Part shown: positions 1 to 16,675 of the stretch, one piece after another
Layout: each line of letters opens with the position of its first letter
How positions within the stretch are numbered: the first letter of the stretch is position 1
NCBI RefSeq assembly: GCF_020882015.2
Contig: NZ_CP086555.2
Span: forward strand, 434,001 to 498,000
DNA from: Candidatus Borrelia undatumii
GTDB lineage: Bacteria > Spirochaetota > Spirochaetia > Borreliales > Borreliaceae
Reading direction: 5' to 3'
Length of the DNA stretch: 64,000 bases
Made by a program: the position numbers and the translations under genes
The notes under the pieces: generated by a model
The model's database searches: none
What the model was told of the DNA's origin: nothing
Seen by the model: the letters and a program-made list of their open reading frames with translations, nothing else

Positions 1-2540
<2,540 letters not shown>

Positions 2541-2596
2541 TATTTTTATCTTCCGTCTCTAAAATGCCAATCCTAATCGTCTATACAACATAGACT

Positions 2597-2625
2597 AATA
2601 TATACTTTTGCTTTTTCTATGTCAA
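2597..2625 (-). promoter_or_regulatory. Promoter of the 23S rRNA unit
   Basis: On the minus strand a perfect -35 box TTGACA (2620-2625) is followed by a 17-base spacer and a -10 box TATATT (2597-2602), predicting a start near 2590, about 50 bases before mature 23S. It is the strongest sigma-70 type match in the interval and supports separate transcription of 23S. Inferred from sequence only. Confidence 0.75.
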
Positions 2626-2716
2626 TACCTTCAAAATATTTTTATCAATAATTTTCCGAAAACACATCTCGAACATAAATTTATAAAACAAAACAGCAAA
2701 ACGAACTACCAAATGC

Positions 2717-2738
2717 TATAATTAACCCGCGAGGGGTA
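2717..2738 (+). promoter_or_regulatory. -10 box and ribosome binding site of the small lipoprotein gene
   Basis: TATAAT at 2717-2722 lies upstream of a GAGGGG Shine-Dalgarno (2731-2736), which precedes the ATG at 2743. The leader would be only about 14 nt. No good -35 box is visible. Confidence 0.55.
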
Positions 2739-2742
2739 GGGT

Positions 2743-3222
2743 ATGAACAAAAAAATGATAAGTGTAATATCATGCTCACTTATCCTAGGCTGTATCTCGA
2801 CACAAAAGGATGTCCCTGAAATACCAAAGGTCGACAAAGATAATATTATCAAAATAATTTCCTTGGAAACAAACACAAATGAGCAGGAAATTACCGGTTT
2901 GAAAAGATATGCCGAGGGATATGTTAGAGAATTAATGAATTGGTTTATTGTCACAAAAAAAATAGTTGAGAAAAATAACATTGAATTTGCAAACAAAATG
3001 TCCAAAGAAGACAAACAATTCATTAAAGATGAATTAGAAAAGAGACTGGAAGATTATAACAAAAACCTGTTCATCAAAGACGACGCTTACCGCGAGTATA
3101 CACTGAATGAAAAAAAATTACATTTCTTACCGTTAATGGCTGAAACTTCTTTTTTATACAGTAGAGCAGAAAGCATCAAAAACGCTTATGACGAGTATAT
3201 GCTTCAAAACAAGAACCGCTAG
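2743..3222 (+). CDS. Hypothetical lipoprotein, 159 aa
   Basis: The start is a type II signal sequence: two Lys, a hydrophobic stretch and the lipobox LILGC with Cys17 as the predicted lipidated residue. The mature protein is charged and largely helical, with no family I recognise. It lies alone between the divergently transcribed 23S unit and the convergent HAD gene, with its own -10 box and Shine-Dalgarno. Surface or periplasmic location cannot be decided from sequence. Function unknown; lipoprotein assignment fairly sure. Confidence 0.8.
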   Translation: MNKKMISVISCSLILGCISTQKDVPEIPKVDKDNIIKIISLETNTNEQEITGLKRYAEGYVRELMNWFIVTKKIVEKNNIEFANKMSKEDKQFIKDELEKRLEDYNKNLFIKDDAYREYTLNEKKLHFLPLMAETSFLYSRAESIKNAYDEYMLQNKNR

Positions 3223-3275
3223 AGACTCAAATCTCAGCAGCGAAATGCAACCAGAACTATTTGGGAAGACTGACT

Positions 3276-4112
3276 TTAATCGATATCTAGGTTGAAAAAG
3301 TCGATTAAAAATTTTGCAACTCCGTCTTCGTCGTTGCTAAACTTCGTAACCTCGTTGTTGGGTAAATTAGCCTTCACAAATTCATTCGCATTCCTCATTA
3401 CAACACCCTTTCCAACATTTTTTAACATTTCATAATCGTTGCCGTTATCGCCAAATGCGAGTACATCTCCAATATCAACACATTCTAATGAAGCAACATT
3501 TTTAACAGCATTATGCTTACTAGCATTAGCGTTTGTAATTTCTAAAAGGTCCTGAGCAGAATAAAATACATGTATGCCTTTGAATTTCCTATCCCTTATT
3601 GTTTTTCCAAAATTTTCAAGAATGTCAATATTTTGTGAAAAATAAACTATTTTAGAAAAAGAGTCTACTTGAAGAGCAAATAAATCAGTGATAACGGGTT
3701 TTATTCCCAATTTATGAATAAAATAATTCATAATCGGGCTCCTAATTGCTCTATCAGAATACCAAGCGCTTAAAGTATAAAGATTAATGTCGATCTCTCC
3801 CCTCTCAAGCTTAAGAATCTCTCTTACCAGATCACACCCTATCTCGTACCTCAAGATTAAATTACTTTGCAGAAATACCTCAGCTCCATTAGCCGTTATC
3901 ATATACCCTTTTTCAATATCAATTTCCTTAAGTTGCTCCATAACATCCTTAATTTCATCCAATCTCCTACCGGTAGCAATAATTATACGAAAATCATTCC
4001 TTAATTTTGAAAGAACTTTAAGGGTCAATGACGTAACCCTATGCTCATTGTTAAGCAAAGTTCCATCAAGATCAAAGACTAGCATCTTATATTTCATACA
4101 ATTAGAATTCAT
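3276..4112 (-). CDS. Cof-type HAD-superfamily hydrolase
   Basis: A 278-aa protein of the Cof/YidA branch of haloacid dehalogenase phosphatases, usually acting on sugar phosphates or flavin-type phosphates in the cytoplasm. Motif I (FDLDGTLL) holds the nucleophile Asp near residue 15, motif II is IIATGR, and motif IV is FGDNGNDYEML near the C-terminus, so it looks active. The ATG at 4112 is chosen because AGAGGG lies 8 nt upstream; longer readings start at TTG 4118. A homologue sits in the rRNA spacer of Lyme borreliae. A tandem repeat duplicates its ribosome binding site and start (see the repeat at 4107-4146). Substrate unknown. Confidence 0.88.
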   Translation of the reverse strand: MNSNCMKYKMLVFDLDGTLLNNEHRVTSLTLKVLSKLRNDFRIIIATGRRLDEIKDVMEQLKEIDIEKGYMITANGAEVFLQSNLILRYEIGCDLVREILKLERGEIDINLYTLSAWYSDRAIRSPIMNYFIHKLGIKPVITDLFALQVDSFSKIVYFSQNIDILENFGKTIRDRKFKGIHVFYSAQDLLEITNANASKHNAVKNVASLECVDIGDVLAFGDNGNDYEMLKNVGKGVVMRNANEFVKANLPNNEVTKFSNDEDGVAKFLIDFFNLDID

Positions 4113-4146
4113 ATTCAAATCCCTCTATTCATATTCAAATCCCTCT
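4107..4146. repeat. 20-bp perfect tandem duplication carrying RBS and start codon
   Basis: Two adjacent identical 20-bp units, 4107-4126 and 4127-4146. On the minus strand each reads AGAGGG, eight bases, then ATG. The gene-proximal ATG (4112) begins the HAD hydrolase. The distal ATG opens a five-codon ORF, MNRGI, whose TGA stop lies just before the true start. Confidence 0.9.
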
Positions 4147-4222
4147 TGAGATAAATGATATCATATTTCCATTGACTACAAACCATAACCCATAATTTAA
4201 CTTGAATTAAATTAACAAAAAA

Positions 4223-4250
4223 ATACAATTGTAGTGATACAATTGTAGTG
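4223..4250. repeat. 14-bp tandem repeat upstream of hpt
   Basis: ATACAATTGTAGTG occurs twice head to tail (4223-4236 and 4237-4250), each copy containing the palindrome ACAATTGT. It ends 25 bases before the preferred hpt start, so it lies in the leader or promoter zone. It may be a regulator site or simply a slippage duplication. Confidence 0.85.
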
Positions 4251-4275
4251 ACGGATGCAAAAAGAAGAATCAAAT

Positions 4276-4809
4276 ATGGGCTTAGTGGATGATCAGATTT
4301 CAACTTTGTTTTCAGCAGAAAAAATAGGGAACAGAATCAAAGAGCTGTCTCGAGAGATTAGAGATTATTGCAAGGATAAGAATGATGTAGTTTTTATATC
4401 TCTTCTTAAGGGCTCATTTATATTTTTTGCAGATATTACAAGAGAGATTGGACTTAACGTAAAAATAGATTTCTTACAAGCTTCAAGTTATGGCACTAAG
4501 GCTCACTCATCGCTGAGGGTGATCATAAAAAAAGATATAGACATTAACATAGAAGACTGTTATGTAATACTTTTCGACGACATTGTGGATACTGGGTTAA
4601 CATGTAAAAAAATTATTGAATATTTAAAGATGAAAAATCCTAAAAAGATTAAGACCTGTGCTCTTTTTAATAAACCATCTGAGAGATTAACAGAATTACA
4701 AATAGACTATGTAGGCTTTGAGATTGATAATCATTTCATAGTTGGATATGGCATTGATTTTAATGAAAAACACAGAACATTAAAAGATGTGGCAAAAATA
4801 AATAAGTAG
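4276..4809 (+). CDS. hpt: Hypoxanthine(-guanine) phosphoribosyltransferase
   Basis: Makes IMP (and GMP) from hypoxanthine (guanine) and PRPP in the cytoplasm. The PRPP-binding motif VILFDDIVDTGLT lies near residues 95-107 and the flexible-loop segment SSYG near residue 70. At 177 aa it has normal family length. An ATG at 4255 would add seven residues but has no ribosome binding site; 4276 follows AAGAAG and aligns with the usual N-terminus. It is 9 bases upstream of purA and likely forms an operon hpt-purA-purB. The cluster is known in relapsing-fever borreliae and absent from Lyme species, where it is thought to exploit hypoxanthine in blood. Confidence 0.93.
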   Translation: MGLVDDQISTLFSAEKIGNRIKELSREIRDYCKDKNDVVFISLLKGSFIFFADITREIGLNVKIDFLQASSYGTKAHSSLRVIIKKDIDINIEDCYVILFDDIVDTGLTCKKIIEYLKMKNPKKIKTCALFNKPSERLTELQIDYVGFEIDNHFIVGYGIDFNEKHRTLKDVAKINK

Positions 4810-7492
<2,683 letters not shown>

Positions 7493-7494
7493 GT

Positions 7495-7641
7495 AATTAA
7501 AAACTTATTTCCACTTATATGAAATCTCTGCCGTTTAGCAGCGCTCCGCCCGTATTTGTTTTGGGCTTGTGTAATATTTTCACGATCTTTTCCCTTCCCC
7601 CATAAGAACAACGAATTCTGGCACAACAAAATCATAAGCAA
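7495..7641 (-). pseudogene. Possible remnant of 3-methyladenine DNA glycosylase (mag)
   Basis: A minus-strand frame ends with RFHISGNKFL, close to the conserved C-terminal WRFYIKGNK-like segment of AAG/MPG-family glycosylases. As I recall, Lyme borreliae carry mag in this spacer next to tRNA-Ile. Nothing else of the enzyme survives and no start is present. The match is short, so this is weak evidence. Confidence 0.25.
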
Positions 7642-7754
7642 AAACTCTCTCTTTATTTGTATGGTGTTAAATTAAAACTAAATTTGGAAATTATTGAACA
7701 CAGCAACATCATTCCAAATCAATGTATAAAAACAAGTCCTAACAAGTCTTTATG

Positions 7755-7783
7755 TTGACAAACAAAATAAAGTTCAATAAAAT
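7755..7783 (+). promoter_or_regulatory. Promoter of tRNA-Ile
   Basis: Perfect -35 TTGACA at 7755-7760, exactly 17 bases of spacer, then -10 TAAAAT at 7778-7783. Predicted start near 7790, about 16 bases before the mature tRNA. Confidence 0.8.
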
Positions 7784-7805
7784 CTTAAGAGACAAGCAAA
7801 TCTTG

Positions 7806-7879
7806 GGGATCATAGCTCAGGTGGTTAGAGCGCAGGTCTGATAAACCTGAGGTCGGATGTTCAACTCATCCTGGTCCCA
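7806..7879 (+). tRNA. tRNA-Ile (GAT)
   Basis: 74-nt cloverleaf: acceptor GGGATCA pairs with TGGTCCC, discriminator A, anticodon loop CTGATAA with GAT, T arm GGATG/CATCC around TTCAACT. CCA is not encoded. It points opposite to the rRNA genes and tRNA-Ala and has its own promoter, so it is not part of the rRNA transcript. Confidence 0.95.
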
Positions 7880-7898
7880 CTTTATTTTTAGTTGTGTA

Positions 7899-7930
7899 AA
7901 CGAGAAGCAGGCTTTGATGCCTGCCTCTCG

Positions 7931-7932
<2 letters not shown>
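7899..7932. terminator. Hairpin between convergent tRNA-Ile and glvA
   Basis: Stem AACGAGA-A-GCAGGC / GCCTGC-C-TCTCGTT around TTTGAT, one mismatch in 14 pairs. It overlaps the glvA stop codon at 7931. The U tracts are short on both strands, so its strength as a terminator is uncertain, but its place between two convergent units fits a bidirectional role. Confidence 0.55.
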
Positions 7933-10803
<2,871 letters not shown>

Positions 10804-10858
10804 AAACAAAACTCCTATTGCTGAATAACAACAATCACTAAAGATTTAGAATAAATTT

Positions 10859-10923
10859 AATACCTTTATTCTATTATAAGTTATTTAACGAAGTTAAATA
10901 ACTTATAATAGAATAAAGGTATT
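10859..10923. repeat. Perfect 31-bp inverted repeat, 3-base loop
   Basis: Arms 10859-10889 and 10893-10923 are exact reverse complements around GAA at 10890-10892. The arms are AT-rich and include TATAAT on both strands. The repeat sits 55 bases upstream of the glvC start. No T tract follows on either strand, so it does not look like a simple terminator. Possible roles are operator, attenuator or cruciform-forming site. Confidence 0.95.
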
Positions 10924-10951
10924 CCCAGGTTTTGTCAACAAACAATAAACA

Positions 10952-10998
10952 GGCTGCAGACGGGGGTGTTGTTTTAAACAACACCCCCGTCTGCAGCC
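10952..10998 (-). terminator. Strong terminator of the 16S-tRNA-Ala transcript
   Basis: A 23-bp perfect palindromic stem around a single central T (10975). Its GC-rich core (GACGGGGGTGTT) stands out in this AT-rich genome. On the minus strand it is followed by a T-rich tail (TGTTTATTGTTTG), and it lies 62 bases beyond tRNA-Ala, so it most likely ends the leftward rRNA transcript. Confidence 0.8.
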
Positions 10999-11059
10999 AA
11001 CACCACAAAACAACCCAAATCAAACAAAAACTACAAGCTAATCCTCCACCGCAACCAAA

Positions 11060-11133
11060 TGGAGGTTAAGGGACTCGAACCCTTGACCCTCGGCTTGCAA
11101 AGCCGATGCTCTAGCCAACTGAGCTAAACCCCC
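11060..11133 (-). tRNA. tRNA-Ala (TGC)
   Basis: 74-nt cloverleaf read on the minus strand: acceptor GGGGGTT with AACCTCC, discriminator A, anticodon loop with TGC, T arm AAGGG/CCCTT around TTCGAGT. CCA is not encoded. It lies about 70 bases downstream of 16S in the same direction and is probably processed from the 16S transcript. Confidence 0.96.
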
Positions 11134-11201
11134 AAAGAAAAAGTCTCCAAAAAGACAAAGGAAGAGTTAAATCAATACCTACTATTAAATTCTTTCTCTT
11201 A

Positions 11202-12739
<1,538 letters not shown>

Positions 12740-12847
12740 TTTTCATTTTTTTATTTCAAAATCAACAGGTTATTATATTCGGCTCTTAAAACCTTACTTA
12801 ACTCTTCCCTTCTCTTCTCTTCCAATCCTAATTTCAGCTCTTACTAC

Positions 12848-12874
12848 TCTATAACATACATTAATCTTTGTCAA
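12848..12874 (-). promoter_or_regulatory. Probable 16S rRNA promoter
   Basis: On the minus strand TTGACA (12869-12874) is followed 15 bases later by TATAGA (12848-12853). The spacing is shorter than ideal, so the exact -10 is uncertain. The predicted leader before mature 16S is about 100 nt. Confidence 0.6.
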
Positions 12875-12926
12875 TACTTTGAATTTATTTTTTGTATCAA
12901 CATTTCTAACACACTAACCCACCACT

Positions 12927-14279
12927 TCACCTCTTTTTTACCAACCTTTTAATAACATCTAAAACTCTACCTATCCCTTCATAACCATCATAAAAACTTC
13001 CGCTTATATTTGCACCCAAGACAATTTTAAATCCCGCCTTACGAGATGCCTGCACCTTACTTTCAACATTAGAAGATGCTCTAATTTCTCCTGAAAGCGA
13101 AATTTCACCCGTAAAAATTAACTCCTGACTTACAACAACATCCGTCTTGGCCGAAAATAATGCAACCAAAATAGCAAGTTCAATTTCTATATCATCAACT
13201 TTGAGACCGCCAGACACATTGACATACACATCATCGTTATTAAAATTAAGGTTTAAATACTTACCAAGGATCGCTAGAATTCTTGATATTTTCTTAGAGT
13301 CTATCTTTTCTGAAAAAATCCTAGAGATATTCATTCCCGTCTTTACTATTAGAGCCTGTATCTCAACGAATAAAACTCTACTCCCTCTATTAACAATTCC
13401 AATGGCAATCCCTGAAGATACTTTTTCCTTTTTTTCCAAAAAAATAGAGGAAGGATCCTTAATCTCCATGAGGCCTAAATATGTCATCTCAAAAATACCT
13501 ATTTCACTTACAGATCCAAATCTATTCTTAGTCGCCCTAAGCATACGCAAAGATTTTTCTGCCTCCTCAAAATAAAAAACTGCATCTACAACATGTTCTA
13601 TTATCTTTGGTCCTGCCAAATTACCGTCTTTTGTAATATGCCCCACCAAAAACAGAGTTATATTTTTTCGCTTTACCCATTCTACGAGTTTATAAACACA
13701 ATGCTTTAACTGAGACACGCCCCCAAGCCCACCTTGAGCCTCTTTTGAATGTAAAGTTTGAATGGAATCAACAAAAATAAAGTCAATCTTAATGCTTTCA
13801 ACCATTTCAATCAAAGAATCAACGTTTACCTCATTAGTTATCAATATATCAGTAGAAAGGTTAAGTCTATTTGATCTTAATTTAATTTGAGGAATTGACT
13901 CTTCTCCTGCAAGATAAAGCACCCTCTTGTTAGCGATCGAGACAACATCAGCAATCTGAAGCAAAAAAGTTGATTTTCCAATCCCAGGCTCCCCTGATAT
14001 TAAAGTTATACTACCAAGCACAACTCCAGAGCCAAGCACCCTGTCAAACTCTCCAATACCTGTTAACTGTCTAACATTATCAACTTGTTTAAAATCTTTT
14101 AAAGAATAAATTTCATTCTTTTTACTACTATTTAACGTCTTTTCATGGCCAGGCTTATGTTCGATATAAGACTCTAAACTATCCCAACTAAGGCACTCAG
14201 GACATTTCCCTAGCCATCTTAAAGACCTATACCCACAATTTAAACACTTATAAATTTCCCTTTCTTTATTTTTTCCCAT
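12927..14279 (-). CDS. radA: DNA repair protein RadA
   Basis: A 450-aa RecA-like helicase that helps branch migration in recombination repair. The N-terminal zinc finger is CLNCGYRS...CPECLSW (about residues 10-32), then Walker A GEPGIGKST near residue 95, the RadA-specific KNRFGS motif near residue 252, and a C-terminal Lon-protease-like domain with GGLKVDDIEIELAIL. All parts look intact and length is normal. It lies upstream of the 16S promoter in the same direction; rsmI lies just upstream of it. Confidence 0.96.
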   Translation of the reverse strand: MGKNKEREIYKCLNCGYRSLRWLGKCPECLSWDSLESYIEHKPGHEKTLNSSKKNEIYSLKDFKQVDNVRQLTGIGEFDRVLGSGVVLGSITLISGEPGIGKSTFLLQIADVVSIANKRVLYLAGEESIPQIKLRSNRLNLSTDILITNEVNVDSLIEMVESIKIDFIFVDSIQTLHSKEAQGGLGGVSQLKHCVYKLVEWVKRKNITLFLVGHITKDGNLAGPKIIEHVVDAVFYFEEAEKSLRMLRATKNRFGSVSEIGIFEMTYLGLMEIKDPSSIFLEKKEKVSSGIAIGIVNRGSRVLFVEIQALIVKTGMNISRIFSEKIDSKKISRILAILGKYLNLNFNNDDVYVNVSGGLKVDDIEIELAILVALFSAKTDVVVSQELIFTGEISLSGEIRASSNVESKVQASRKAGFKIVLGANISGSFYDGYEGIGRVLDVIKRLVKKR

Positions 14280-14320
14280 AATATCAATAATTAGACAAAA
14301 TGATTAAGAGATTAAGACAC

Positions 14321-14995
14321 TTAACCCTTAGTTCTCCTGCTAACCAAGACTGTGAACTCACCTTTGTCTTTCTTATTTTCTTCAAAATATTTCTTCAACT
14401 CCAAAGGTTTTCCAATCCTATATTCCTCATATGCTTTTGTCATCTCGCGTCCAACAAGAATATTGGCATCCGAGCTTATTAAAGAAAGTTCAAACAATAA
14501 TTTTAAAATTCTATGGCTAGATTCAAGAATCACGAATGCATCTCCTCTACTATAAAGCTCCTCCATCCTTTTAACCCTCCTAGCTCCTTTATTTGCTAAA
14601 AACCCTTCAAATACTATCACCTTATCTTTGAAAGGATTTACACTAATGATTGTATTAAAAGAACTAACGCCTGGGATAGGACAAACCTTATGTCCATTTT
14701 TCAGTGCTGCATCAACAAGCAATCCGCCAGGATCACTCAGGCAAGGCGTCCCCGCATCGCTGACAAAGGCTACACTCTTTTTGCTAGATAAATATTCTAA
14801 TAACAATTCTATCCTCTTCTCTTCTGTTACTGCATTACAGGAAATTAACTTTTTAACAATGCTATAACGAGACAAAAGTCTACTAGTAATTCTTGTATCC
14901 TCAGCAAATATAACATCTACCAATTTTAAAATATCAATCGCACGATACGTAATATCTCCCAAATTACCTATAGGTGTTCCAACAATATACAACAT
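14321..14995 (-). CDS. rsmI: 16S rRNA 2'-O-ribose C1402 methyltransferase
   Basis: A 224-aa SAM-dependent methyltransferase of the tetrapyrrole-methylase fold that modifies C1402 in the decoding centre. The N-terminus MLYIVGTPIGNLGDITYRA is the family signature, followed by FAEDTR and VSDAGTPCLSDPG. The ATG at 14995 follows AAAGGAGA at good spacing; an upstream extension of 25 residues looks spurious. It ends 41 bases upstream of radA. The C-terminal domain is short compared with E. coli RsmI. Confidence 0.94.
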   Translation of the reverse strand: MLYIVGTPIGNLGDITYRAIDILKLVDVIFAEDTRITSRLLSRYSIVKKLISCNAVTEEKRIELLLEYLSSKKSVAFVSDAGTPCLSDPGGLLVDAALKNGHKVCPIPGVSSFNTIISVNPFKDKVIVFEGFLANKGARRVKRMEELYSRGDAFVILESSHRILKLLFELSLISSDANILVGREMTKAYEEYRIGKPLELKKYFEENKKDKGEFTVLVSRRTKG

Positions 14996-15263
14996 ATAGT
15001 CTCCTTTGCATATAAAATAAAAACACAAATACCCACTAATTACATTAAGCCTGACGTTAAATAAAGACAAAGGTTAACATATTGATTTATACTAATTCTG
15101 TAAATCACACCCTGCAGCTAACGAGGTATTATACATAATACTAGCCACTTTAAACATTTAATAGTTTGTAAAAAGTTCAAATATTGTATATTCATATGAG
15201 AAAATGCTTGTTTCATGTTATATTTATACTACTGGATGGTTGAACTGAAAGGTGGTAAGTTCT

Positions 15264-15584
15264 ATGCTTAGGCTAATTAGAAAGGTGTTTGTGGTCTATT
15301 TCCTATGTGTTACCCTTGCTGGGCTTGTTATGGTTTTCTTTGACAGTAAGTTTTCGGAAAGGGAAGTTGTTGAAAATGGCAAGGGATACATTGTTAAGCA
15401 CAAGATTGAACCTAATTTACTTATATTCACCTCTTCAATTGGAGGCTTTTTGGGAGTCTACGCTGGTATATGGATCTTCGACTATGGAAAGAAAGACTTC
15501 TATTTAAACTGGGGAAGCCTGATCATACTGGTGTACAACATAGGCCTGATCCTTTCTGTATACTCTAAGTCAACCAGACAATAA
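15264..15584 (+). CDS. DUF1294-like small membrane protein
   Basis: A 106-aa protein with three hydrophobic segments (about 10-28, 53-72 and 83-100). The middle section, with FTSSIGGFLGVYAGIWIFDYGKKD, resembles the GGxxG...RHKT region of DUF1294 proteins, although several usual residues differ. The ATG at 15264 is preferred over GTG 15252 because AAAGGTGG sits 8 bases upstream. The neighbour on the other strand converges within 2 bases. Function unknown. Confidence 0.7.
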   Translation: MLRLIRKVFVVYFLCVTLAGLVMVFFDSKFSEREVVENGKGYIVKHKIEPNLLIFTSSIGGFLGVYAGIWIFDYGKKDFYLNWGSLIILVYNIGLILSVYSKSTRQ

Positions 15585-15585
15585 G

Positions 15586-15993
15586 TTAGACACTATTAAT
15601 AATAATGCCGCTCTTTATCATATATTTATAGACTTCCTCTGGGTTTTCTAGACTCTCAATCAGATTTTCAGCCTTGTCGTTTATTTTTTCTACTAACTTT
15701 TTAAAGGTCACCCTTATCCCTCTACTTTCCAAAAAATCCTTAGCTGGCTGAGAAATAACCCCAGCTTGGACATTTTGAAGCCCAATGTTATATATTATAA
15801 CGGCAGCAGCCTTACCCACAACCTTATCATAAATTTCCAAACCATCTTTATTTTGAATGTATTTATTAATAAAATTATCGACCTCCAAAAGGGGTTTTAG
15901 GCCTCTCTCCATATTAGAATAAAGTATCCTGTGGTCCTTAAACAGCCTCAACGTAGGATTTAACCCTGATATCATTTCTAACCCCTCAAACAC
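15586..15993 (-). CDS. DUF1893 family protein
   Basis: A 135-aa cytoplasmic protein. The central block (VVGKAAAVIIYNIGLQNVQAG, then SQPAKDFLESRGI) matches the DUF1893 family, which pairs a conserved DKVVGKAA motif with a Cys- or Gly-rich end. No catalytic role has been established. It converges on the DUF1294 gene. Family assignment from memory; function not assigned. Confidence 0.75.
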   Translation of the reverse strand: MFEGLEMISGLNPTLRLFKDHRILYSNMERGLKPLLEVDNFINKYIQNKDGLEIYDKVVGKAAAVIIYNIGLQNVQAGVISQPAKDFLESRGIRVTFKKLVEKINDKAENLIESLENPEEVYKYMIKSGIIINSV

Positions 15994-16096
15994 CTGCTAA
16001 TAGCGTTTACTAAAAATAAATACTATTAAACACCATTAATGATATACATAAATTAAAAATACTTCAACATAAAAAGATGATATATCATTAAGTTAC

Positions 16097-16675
16097 ATGT
16101 TACTAATTCCTAAAGAAAGTATCCACTCAAAAATTGAAATAAAGAAATCCATTTTCCTATCATATATTTTTCATATAGAGAAAAGAGAAGAAATAAATAA
16201 AATATTAAGAGAATATAAATTAAAATTCAAAAATGCATCACATGTCGTTTATGGATTCAGACTTGGAAATTCAGCCTCGTTTATAAATGGAATGAGTGAC
16301 GATAAAGAACCATACTTGACAGCTGGGAAACCTACACTAGATGCAATACTGAAAAACAATTTAACAGATACCCTAATAATTACAGTGCGCTATTTTGGAG
16401 GAACTCTACTTGGAAAGGGAGGATTAATTAAAGCATATTCCAAGGCGGCATTGGAGATAATCAATAAATCAAGCTTAACAGAAAAAGAAGAAATGGAAAC
16501 ATTAAGTCTAAATTTAAACTATAATCAGTATAACCTGCTTATGAGGATAAAGAGGAAGATGGGGATTAAAATCGTAGATGCAAGTTTTTTAGAAAAGATA
16601 AACACCACAATTACATTTAATATGAAAGACAAGGCAAGTATTTTGCTATTTTTACAAAAAAATTTATTAGTTTAA
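16097..16675 (+). CDS. YigZ/IMPACT (UPF0029) family protein
   Basis: A 192-aa protein with the UPF0029 core: ASHVVYGFRLG, then DDKEPYLTAGKPTLDAI and the signature ITVRYFGGTLLGKGGLIKAYS at about residues 90-115. Bacterial YigZ is loosely linked to translation control by analogy with eukaryotic IMPACT; its role is not settled. The C-terminal DUF1949-like domain is short but present. It borders the decayed partition region on its right side. Confidence 0.88.
   Translation: MLLIPKESIHSKIEIKKSIFLSYIFHIEKREEINKILREYKLKFKNASHVVYGFRLGNSASFINGMSDDKEPYLTAGKPTLDAILKNNLTDTLIITVRYFGGTLLGKGGLIKAYSKAALEIINKSSLTEKEEMETLSLNLNYNQYNLLMRIKRKMGIKIVDASFLEKINTTITFNMKDKASILLFLQKNLLV

Larger units (their letters stand above)
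7493..7805. other. Intergenic region between purB and tRNA-Ile
   Basis: No intact gene in this 313-base stretch. It holds the tRNA-Ile promoter at its right end. In its left half, on the minus strand, there is a short reading frame with RFHISGNKFL near 7500-7530, which may be the decayed C-terminus of a 3-methyladenine-DNA glycosylase gene. Confidence 0.6.

Noticed and set aside
10859-10923. 31-bp palindrome as the terminator of the 16S unit
   Set aside because: No T tract follows it, and the GC-rich hairpin at 10952-10998 with a T-rich tail already serves this.
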